Source: Rhinopithecus roxellana
Lineage: Eukaryota; Chordata; Mammalia; Primates; Cercopithecidae
NCBI RefSeq assembly: GCF_007565055.1
Contig: NC_044561.1
Coordinates: 27,994,114-28,058,113 of the forward strand
Direction of reading: 5' to 3'
DNA: 64,000 nt
The notes under the pieces are model-generated. The model did not search any database. It saw nothing but the letters and a program-made list of their open reading frames with translations, and had not been told where the DNA came from. The translations under genes and the position numbers were made by a program. This document shows positions 54,441 to 64,000 of this stretch, piece by piece. Numbering within the stretch: the stretch's first letter is position 1; each line of letters starts with the position of its first letter.

Positions 54441-55381
54441 AGTAGTTGCTAAATTTCAAACACTGAACATCTGCAATTTTAAATCATATTTAAGAATAGT
54501 AAAGATGAACAAAAATAAATATTCTATAAGAAGATAAGGCTGGTGCCCCTGCCACGCCGGCCCGTGGGTGAAGAGGCCGGGGTGTGCACTGACTATGCAA
54601 GGGCTACAGAAAGGCAGAAAAACCAGCAGCAACTTTCTGGTCCCCACCAACGCTCCTGGAAGGAGCGCCAGGGCTCGGCCTCCTATGTCCGACACAGAGA
54701 TTCAGATGTCCAAACCACGCCACCTTCCCAAATGCTGTCTGCATTTTTAGATCTGATGTCTTGTCCGTAAGGTGCCCCTGCCTTCGTGGAACACCCTGCC
54801 CCCGTCCTGGGCAGAGGAGGTGGCTCAACCTCCGGTACCCAGCACAGACAGGATACCTTCTTGCAGCTATTCTGGCCCCTGAAGGCCCACCGGCTCCCAC
54901 CCCCAGCCAAATCCCCAGCAGAATTCATTACTTGTTCCTCTATGTTTCCACAGAACTTCTGACATATGCTTAGGGGCCCTAACCCTTCCTGGCTCTACCG
55001 TAATTATCTGCGGCAGATCTGTTTCTCCACTGAAGCGGAAGCCTTTGGGTGCCCTGTGCCTCGCCTGGTAGGAGCTCACCACATATTTTAATTGAATGAA
55101 ATAATCAGAAATAAATTTCACTATTATTAAAGCATTCTTCTTCTACCCTGGGAACATGGAAAAAGCCAGTAAAAAGTTAAAGTAAAAACAAGATTTCTCC
55201 CTCTCAAGAGCAGTCACCCATCCTTAAATTTGCCAAAGCAAATTTAAAATCTCACCGAAGATAACTGTAAATTAAATGCTGCATACTAAAGATCAAAAAC
55301 TGACTTTGCTAAATAGATCTTATTCTTTAATATCTGGCTTAGGTAATAGGGACAGAATTTTCAAGCACAGAAGCCCCAAGC
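54441..55381. other. Unique DNA, nothing recognised
   Basis: GC-rich 54540-54930 and AT-rich 55080-55380. No family motif in any frame. Confidence 0.4.
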
Positions 55382-56224
55382 CTAGAAAAGTTTTAATGAC
55401 TTCGGATGGAACGGGCACACACAAGGAAATCTGTGTCTTACGCATTCAATATACACTTTATTGAGGAAATCACCATGAATCAATGGAAGAAAAGAGTGTA
55501 CTTTAGTGAAGTCTTTAATGGTCTGATCTAGAAGGTCATTAAAGTAAAGGAAGGCGCAAATGAAACGCAGTGGCCTGCATACAGAAAGACCTGCAGAGCC
55601 GCCTGGGAGACGAAGCGTGGACCGAGGGGCAGCGGCGGCTGCATGAATCGTCTCGCGGGCAGCTCCGGACACGACAGACTCTATCAGTAACAGGAAGAGA
55701 TCACACACCCCATGAGGATCAACTGCAGCCTGGAAAGAGTCAAAAGAAGCATCGAACAGCTTGAAAGAACCAAAGCAAGAAAAGATAAATGCTAACATTA
55801 AGTCAAAACAAGCAAGATTTTGCCCATCGAGCCAGACCAAAGCCACACACAGCCAGCAGAAAGGTGGCAGTCCCCGCAGGGGTGGGCAGAGTCCCTGCAG
55901 GGGTGGGAAGAATGGCTGACGAGGCTGTGAGGCCAGGCAGCCCACAGTGTGACCGACCCGTGGGAGCCCCAGAGCCTGCACACTTCGAATGCCAGCCTCA
56001 CATCTGGGCCGCCGTAATCCCCACAATTCATGGGTGCTCCGTGTCTCCTCAGCACCACAAGCCCGCCCAAAGAGCCTCATTATCCTTGTGCCTGCTGTGC
56101 CCACAGGGTGTGCAGAGAAGCCAGGGCTGGTGCCAGGGAACGAGCAGGCAGGAGGAGGCAGCGGCAGGGAAGCAGAAGCGGCCACCAGACCGAGAAACGG
56201 CATGAGGGAGTTCCAAACAGCCAC
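55382..56224 (-). other. Longest non-repeat open frame (280 codons), coding status unsupported
   Basis: The minus strand is open from an ATG at 56224 to a stop at 55382. The product is rich in Leu, Pro, Ala, Cys and Arg, with no domain I recognise and no signal for splicing. GC-rich stop-poor DNA explains most of its length, and overlapping plus-strand frames of 114-139 codons exist. The minus strand contains AATAAA at 55457-55462, inside the frame, which is unhelpful for a coding model. I treat it as a chance frame. Confidence 0.15.
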
Positions 56225-56339
56225 AGCTCAGAGAGCACAGCTAATTCACCTGCTGCTGAATTTCAAAGTGTCACCCCCACGTCACTTCCAGCCCTACAGC
56301 AGGATAATCACAAAGCACCAGAAGCCCGATTAACCTCCC

Positions 56340-56442
56340 CAAAGAGCAGCTCTGATCATTCCACTCCCTGCCCAGAACCTTCCGGGGCTCCCAACTGCAC
56401 ACAGAACAAAGACTTCCAGACCTTGGCAACCGCCTGGACCAA
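56340..56442 (+). mobile_element. L2 LINE fragment
   Basis: 'tctgatcattccactccctg' and 'aaccttccggggctcccaac' followed by 'tgcacacagaacaaaga' match L2 ('ctgatcatgtcactcccctg', 'aacccttcagtggctcccca'). Confidence 0.6.
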
Positions 56443-56560
56443 TTCCTGAATTTTACCGATGAGGAAACTGAGGCTACGGCGGGATAAAGTAGCTGAACGG
56501 TCTGAGGGTGGCAGCAGCAGGATCTGAGCCCGTGATCTCAGTGCCTCCTCTCTGTCTCCA
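56443..56560 (-). mobile_element. MIR fragment
   Basis: 'aattttaccgatgaggaaac' followed by 'tgaggctacggcgggataaa' and 'ggatctgagcccgtgatctc' is reverse-complement MIR. It touches the L2 fragment to its left. Confidence 0.65.
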
Positions 56561-56689
56561 GTGGCTTTCTCACGGCACCACAGCGGCCTCAAATCGAATG
56601 CCTTCACCTGGCGGGCCAGACCTTCCAAGAACTGACCCCGGCTGCATTTTTGGCTTTTCCTACCACTGCCTTCTTCTGAAACTATCAGT

Positions 56690-56860
56690 CCTGCAGGGCG
56701 AGACTGGATGCTGGCTCTGACACACTTGGCCTCCAGTGCTGGCTCCACTAGCTGGGCGACCCTGAGCCAGACACTGAGCTTCTGTAAGTCTCTAGGAATC
56801 GCAGAGGGACTGCACACAACGCGTTCAGCACACAGCTCGATACATCGTTGTGACTGTTGC
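56690..56860 (+). mobile_element. MIR fragment
   Basis: 'ggctccactagctgggcgac', 'cctgagccagacactgagct' and 'tctgtaagtctctaggaatc' fit MIR ('actagctgtgtgaccttggg'), degraded. Confidence 0.5.
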
Positions 56861-57749
56861 TACTGCTGCCGCCCTCGCCACACAGACCCCACTCTGCCTC
56901 CTCCCCTCAACTCTCCGCTTAAGTGAGTCCCTCCCTGGGAGAGTCTTGCCCCATCTCCCACTATGGAAATCACATCCACGAGACAAGATGCCCCCACAAA
57001 TGCCAGCCCTTAGAAGCTACACAACTCAAGTGCTCATCACCGTCCAGCACAGGGCCTGGCAAGGCAGGTACCTACTCGTGTCTGATGGATGAATGAAGAG
57101 ATGGGAACCTTGCTTTCTTGTCACCTACGTCTCTCTGCTGGTTCCACCCCACCCCAGAATCTGTCCCTGACAGTTCCTCGCCACTCCATCCAATGGGTCT
57201 TCCTGACCAGGCCACTGACAGGCACCACAGCCTGTCCACGTGGCCCAGTCACCATCCAGTGCCTGCATCTGGCCAAAACAAGCCTCATCAAATATCCAAT
57301 GCCCACTGTCCCCTGCCCACAGGAACCTGAGGCCAGTCTGCTGCCCTGCACTCAGGGTACTTGGTAATTAGCCTGTCCTGGATGACAGCCGTGTGATGGA
57401 CTCTGACACACAGCCTGGCCTGTGCCAGCCACACTCCCCAAAGTAAGCCCAGTGTCTTTAATCATCCTGCACGTAAGGGTACAGACTCACAGCAGCCCAG
57501 CTGCCCCCAAAGTACTCACATGAGGACAGAAGGACGGATTTGATGTCCCCTATCTTCCAGGAGGTATCTGAGTCCTTAATGGAAGAGTGTATCACCAAGG
57601 GGCGTCTAGAAGGGTCAAAAGCAGAGCTACCTATTCATTTGATTCTAAGAATAAAAACTCTCCAATTATGTAATTATTGTTTAAAATAAAAAACAAAAAC
57701 AAAAAACTCCTCCCAAAGCTTAACTATCCGCCTATTCTTTTATATAAGG
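56861..57749. other. Unique DNA with possible L2 traces, no gene
   Basis: 'tcaccgtccagcacagggcc' followed by 'tggcaaggcaggta' near 57040 resembles an L2 3' end. The remainder is GC-rich and unassigned. An A-rich run lies near 57680-57705. Confidence 0.4.
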
Positions 57750-57870
57750 AATACCTGAGGTGGGGGTTGTGCAGCAGAGTGAATGTACCAAAAGCCGCTG
57801 AACTATTCACCACAAAACAGTTTATTGTCTGTTATTTGAACTGCACCTCAAGTTTTTAAAACAATTTTTA
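57750..57870 (+). mobile_element. L1M 3' UTR tail
   Basis: 'ggttgtgcagcagagtgaat', 'gtaccaaaagccgctgaact' and 'tgttatttgaactgcacctc' match the L1M end ('ggttgcacaactctgtgaat', 'aaaaaccactgaattgtaca'). Confidence 0.6.
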
Positions 57871-57985
57871 CTTAAAAATTTGATGATTTTATGCCATTTT
57901 GACCCTCGTAATAAAAGATGATTATGCCTATATACTAAATCTCACCTGTTCTCATGCTCTCCTACATACATTTTTTTTTTTTTGA

Positions 57986-58327
<342 letters not shown>

Positions 58328-58344
58328 AACACTAATATGTTTTC

Positions 58345-58784
58345 ATTTGCATTTTTAAAAGAATGGGGTGAAGTGAGAAATATATTAACATGTCTATATA
58401 AATCTACTTGAATATGTGTGGAACACTTCTGAAAGGAGACAGAAATAGAAGGGTTGCTCAGGGAGCAAAGGAGATTTATTTGTCAGGCTGCAAGCCCTGA
58501 GGAACCACTGTAAATGTTTTAACTTTGTATCATGTAGCTTTTCCCATTAGAAACACTGGTAAATAGAGTAGAAATCAATGTTACCAGTTCCTAAACTGCA
58601 AGTGGTGAGCCCCCGAGCATTTCTCCCTCTTGCAGAACGCCCAGGAACATGGCTTCTGTGTGCATGAGCTGATGTGACACGTTTTGAATGCTCTCAAACA
58701 AGTCTTCATTTTGATCAAGCATATAAATGAAATTTTGATTTAGATAAGCAATTGTAATAAGAATTTTAACTAAAGATCATTTTC
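58345..58784. other. AT-rich DNA, nothing assigned
   Basis: Possibly old LINE sequence (for example 'gttttaactttgtatcatgt'), but too diverged to call. Confidence 0.35.
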
Positions 58785-58890
58785 AAAACATTATACAACC
58801 ATTAAAAATGATGGTTATGAAGATTATAGCAGCATGGGAGAGGCTGATGATGTAGTATTAACTGGAATAAAAGGACAACAAATGCCATCT
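58785..58890 (+). mobile_element. L1M fragment
   Basis: 'acaaccattaaaaatgatgg' and 'agcatgggagaggctgatga' followed by 'tgtagtattaactggaa' match late L1M ('cattaaaaatgatgttgtaa', 'acatgggaaaatgcttatga'). Confidence 0.55.
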
Positions 58891-58974
58891 ATAGCTTCAT
58901 GGCCTCCATGGAAAACCTGGGTGGGAAGGACACACAGGAAAAAGACGGTAAGAACACAGCAGCCGGGCAGAGCT

Positions 58975-59165
58975 CCATGCTAACCATTCCACAGATGGCC
59001 TCATCACGACTCCCAAGCACTATGGAGGCCTCTGTCATTACCCCATTGTACAAATGAAGACACTACCCAGGTCACTGTGTTAGTAAATGTTGAAGCCCGG
59101 CCAGGACCTGACATGCGCCACCCCAAAGCCCATGGTCCTGTTTCCCATACTGCCCTGACCCCCGA
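58975..59165 (-). mobile_element. MIR SINE
   Basis: 'ttaccccattgtacaaatga', 'ccaggtcactgtgttagtaa' and 'aagcccatggtcctgtttcc' are reverse-complement MIR in order. Confidence 0.65.
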
Positions 59166-59271
59166 GATGCTAAGGGTCAGGGTGGCAGGAGATGTGGTTA
59201 TTCTTACTTCTAGAACCTAAAACAAATCCATGGGTTTATCTTGGGTTAAAAGATGAGTTGAAAAAGATATG

Positions 59272-59711
59272 CTAACTATTCGAGACTGAACTGTATCCTG
59301 AAATTCATACGCTGAAGGCCTCTCCCAGAGCGTGACTGTGTCTAGAGACAGGGTCTATAAGGAGGTAACTGAAGTGAAATTAAGTCATGAGGGTGGGGCC
59401 CTGAGCCACAGGATGAAATGAACGTCCTTATGGGGAGAGGCCCCAGAGAGCTCCTGTGCACACTCCCTCTCCACCTCCCTCTCTCTCTCTCTGGAACTCT
59501 CTCCCTACACATGCACAGAAGAAATGCCATGTGACAACCCAGCAAAAATGTGGCATCTGCAAACCAGGAGGAGAGCCCTTACTGAAAACTGGATCAGCCA
59601 GCACCCTGGTCCTGGACTTCTAGCCTCTGGAACTGGGAGAAATCAATGTCTCCTGCATAAACCACCCGGTCTGTGGCATTTTCTTATGGCAGCCCAAGCA
59701 AATTAATACAC
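59272..59711 (+). mobile_element. MLT1-type solo LTR (ERVL-MaLR)
   Basis: 'gactgaactgtatcctgaaa', 'aattaagtcatgagggtggg', 'gaggccccagagagctcctg', 'gccatgtgacaacccagcaa', 'gtcctggacttctagcctct' and 'cacccggtctgtggcatttt' occur in the order of an MLT1 LTR, and 'aattaatacacta' closes it. No internal retroviral sequence lies next to it, so it is a solo LTR. A (CT)n run at 59473-59491 lies inside. Confidence 0.8.
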
Positions 59712-59866
59712 TAACCTATTCTTTAGATTCTCTTATCCTAAGATAATCTACATTAAGATTTTAAGCAAACTTGAACTTCTTCTCTTTAGGACCAATTTGA
59801 ACATAGTCTGGGATTTCAAGAGAAAGCCTCCAATAGTTTATACTAATACCTCAAAAGCTGGCTAAG

Positions 59867-60233
<367 letters not shown>

Positions 60234-60358
60234 CTATGCAAAACAGAGGATTTGCTTTATTCTTGGCAACTGATTTAAGGTGTAACTTCCTGTACTGTAT
60301 CCAGTTGTGATGACAACTGGATTATTTTCTTATTTTTCACCTCCCATCCCTACTGCCT

Positions 60359-60652
60359 TTTTTTTTTTTTGAGACAAAGTCTCACTCTGTCGCCCAGGCT
60401 GGAGTGCAACGGCACAATCTTGGCTCACCGCAACCTCTGCCTTCCAGGTTCAAGCAATTCTCCTGCCTCAGCTTCCTAAGGAGCTGGGATTACAGGCATG
60501 TGCCACCAAGCCCGGCTAATTTTTGTATTTTTAGTAAAGACGGGGTTTCACCATGTTGGCCAGGTTGTTCTCGAACTCCTGACCTCAGGTGATTCACCTG
60601 CCTTGGCCTCCCAAAGTGCTGGGATTACAGGCGTGAGCCACTGTGCCCGGCC
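60359..60652 (-). mobile_element. Alu (AluS-like), full length, inverted
   Basis: T run from 60359 to 'ccactgtgcccggcc' at 60652. 'cctgacctcaggtgattcac' is the older S-type reading. Confidence 0.9.
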
Positions 60653-60734
60653 CCTTACTGTATTTCTATTTGTTAGAAGTTTCTTCCCATTGTCTTATAT
60701 TAATCATCTATGATTTAATCCTGTATCAAGTTTC

Positions 60735-60903
60735 TTTTTTTTTTTCTTTTCCTTTTAGAGACAGGGTGTTGCTCTGTCATGCAGTCTAGAGTGCAGTGCC
60801 ATGATCATAGCTCACTGCAGCCTCCAACTCCTGCGCTCAAGCAATCCTCCCACCTAGGCCTCCCAACTGCTGGGATTACAAGTATGAGCTACTTCACCTG
60901 GCC
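60735..60903 (-). mobile_element. Alu left-arm monomer (FLAM-like), inverted
   Basis: One Alu arm only: T-rich start, 'gagacagggtgttgctctgt', 'tgatcatagctcactgcagc', 'ctgggattacaagtatgagc' and 'tacttcacctggcc'. No second arm is present. This fits a fossil free left monomer older than dimeric Alus, though a partial deletion of an AluJ could look similar. Confidence 0.75.
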
Positions 60904-60945
60904 CTTTATAGAATTTCTAAAACCGAACTTTTCATGTCCTATTAA

Positions 60946-61500
<555 letters not shown>

Positions 61501-61699
61501 TGCCAAGCAGTGCCAGCGTGTCATTAAGCAAACGGCTTTGTCACACAGACGCATGCGTGTGCTTCTTCCTTCTAACATCAAACCCACTGTGCCTCCCAAA
61601 CAGCTCCAAGCAAAGCAGCATTGGAGCCTCAGAGCAGACAGGACAGAAGTCCTCAGCACGGGCTGACAGGGTCCACAACACCGACAAGCAGGAGAGTTG

Positions 61700-62746
61700 G
61701 TATCACCATCATTCCCACCACCATCATCACAGTCATCATCGCCATCACCACCATCATCACTATCACCATCACCACCATCACCACCATCATCACCACCACC
61801 ATCATCATCACCATCACCATCATCATCACCACCACCATCATCACCACAATCACCACCACAATCATCATCAGCACCATCATCACCACCACCATCACCATCA
61901 TCACCACCATCACCATCATCACCACCACTATCACCATCACCATCATCACCACCACCACCACCGCCACCATCATCACCATCACCACCACCACCATCACCAC
62001 CACCATCACCATCACCACCATCATCACCACCACCAACACCATCATCACCATCACCACCACCAACACTATCATCACCATCATCACCACCATCACCACCACC
62101 ACCATCACCACCATCACCACCACCATTATCACCACCATCATCACCATCACCACCATCACCACCATCATCACCATCACCACCACCATCAACACCATCATCA
62201 CCATCATCATCACCACCATCAACACCATCATCACCATCATCATCACCACCATCACCATCATCACCACCATCACCACCACCACCACCACCACCATCACCAC
62301 CATCACCACCACCATCATCACCACCATCATCATCACCATCACCACCATCATCACCATCACCACCACCACCAACACCATCATCACCATCACCACCACCATC
62401 AACACCATCATCACCATCATCATCACCACCATCACCATCATCACCACTATCATCACCATCATCACCACCATCATCATCACCATCACCACCATCATCACCA
62501 TCACCACCACCACCAACACCATCATCACCATCACCACCACCATCAACACCATCATCACCATCATCATCACCACCATCACCATCATCACCACTATCATCAC
62601 CACCATCATCACCATCACCACCACCACCACCACCACCATCACCACCATCATCACCACCATCATCACCATCACCACCACCATCACCAGCACCATCACCATC
62701 ACCACCACCATCACCACCATCACCATCACCCCCACAATCACCATCA
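61700..62746. repeat. (CAC/CAT)n trinucleotide tract, about 1.05 kb
   Basis: Continuous CAY triplets with rare CAA, TAT, CGC or AGC interruptions. A perfect or nearly perfect 144-bp tandem duplication lies inside (62319-62462 and 62463-62606), marked by 'ccaacaccatcatcacc' at 62370 and 62514. A smaller 33-bp duplication lies near 62188-62254. All three plus frames are open for 370-479 codons (His-rich, Thr/Ile-rich, Ser/Pro-rich) because no CAY rotation is a stop. This is repeat composition, not evidence of a gene. Confidence 0.98.
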
Positions 62747-62889
62747 AAATCAGTACTAATCCCTGAAGCCCTGAATTCTAAAGAAGGAGAACAATCTTGC
62801 TACTGTTGATCCCCCATCGTTCCATGCTTGTGGTGAATTCTAATTGCTCACCACTCTCTTCCAACTTTCCTTAAAGAAATCCTCTTCCA
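62747..62889. other. Unique DNA between the triplet tract and the AluYR
   Basis: Nothing recognised. 'aaagaaatcctcttcc' at 62873-62888 is the left target-site duplication of the Alu that follows. Confidence 0.5.
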
Positions 62890-63713
<824 letters not shown>

Positions 63714-63845
63714 TCAATCACTTGAACCTTGGAGGCGGAGGCTGCAGTGGGCCGAGATCAAGCCACTGCACTCCAGCCTGGGCGACAGAGCGAGACTCCA
63801 TCTCAAAATAATAAACAAAAAAAAAAAAAAACAAATAAATAAATA
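63714..63845 (+). mobile_element. 5'-truncated Alu (right-arm end)
   Basis: Begins at 'caatcacttgaaccttggag' in the right arm and runs through 'ccagcctgggcgacagagcg' to an A-rich tail with AATA units. No clear target duplication was found. Confidence 0.85.
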
Positions 63846-64000
63846 GAAAAAGAAGAACGGAAAGACATTAAGGAATCAGAAATTGGGGTGGGGGGTAGTT
63901 GACAGACACACACATCAATCTCTGTGAATAGAAAACACAGTTGGCTGCCTAAGAGACATCCAACCCGTCCCACCTCTCTATTTCCAGAATCCCAGTTTGA
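63846..64000. other. Unique DNA at the right edge
   Basis: Nothing recognised apart from a G-rich 'ttggggtggggggtagttga' near 63883. Confidence 0.4.

Noticed and set aside
59272..59711. Endogenous retrovirus provirus
   Set aside because: Only an MLT1-like LTR is present; no gag, pol or env sequence flanks it. Annotated as a solo LTR.

Overview
This window is primate nuclear DNA, most likely from an Old World monkey (Cercopithecidae: macaque, baboon, vervet or a relative). The youngest Alu copies (23632-23924, 46840-47127, 62890-63183, the split copy at 34436/35150, and in part 58021-58327) carry substitutions typical of cercopithecid AluYR-type elements: 'ggctcaagcctg' near the 5' end, 'gggcgaggtggcgg' after the A-rich linker, 'ggcgtaaacccggg', and 'gagatccggccactgc' or close variants near the 3' end. 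I found no protein-coding gene, tRNA, rRNA or other functional RNA gene that the sequence itself supports. Every longer open frame lies in a transposon, in a tandem repeat, or in unsupported unique DNA. The segment reads as intergenic or intronic.

Layout. 1-1312: a decayed Tigger-type DNA transposon with an Alu inside. 1313-6755: mostly unique DNA with a MIR that contains an internal 48-bp tandem repeat, a 59-bp tandem duplication and an old Alu. 6756-10133: an old L1 3' segment on the plus strand, interrupted by a very homogeneous, CpG-rich minisatellite of 35-bp units (about 73 copies, 6941-9492). 10134-16480: unique DNA with fragments of L1M, MIR and L2. 16485-17490: a second L1 3' segment, on the minus strand, carrying a second minisatellite (25/36-bp units, 17077-17388) at nearly the same place in the L1. 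17500-26100: unique DNA, microsatellites, L1M 3' tails and one AluYR. 26120-33960: a long inverted L1M with dead reverse transcriptase, a MaLR-like insertion and four nested Alus. 34436-35222: one Alu broken into two complementary, oppositely oriented pieces, the footprint of an inversion of about 714 bp. 35663-45200: Alu, MIR, L2 and hAT relics. 45220-51345: a longer plus-strand L1 with broken ORF1 and ORF2 and two nested Alus. 51346-64000: L2, MIR, L1M, an MLT1 solo LTR and several Alus, then a (CAY)n trinucleotide tract of about 1 kb (61700-62746) and more Alus.

The most notable structures are the two minisatellites born at adjacent positions of L1 ORF2, the Alu-splitting inversion, and the 1-kb CAC/CAT tract with its 144-bp internal duplication. 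No genes work together here; the interest lies in repeat biology and structural change. All family names come from recognising consensus motifs by eye, so subfamily names and exact ends are approximate.
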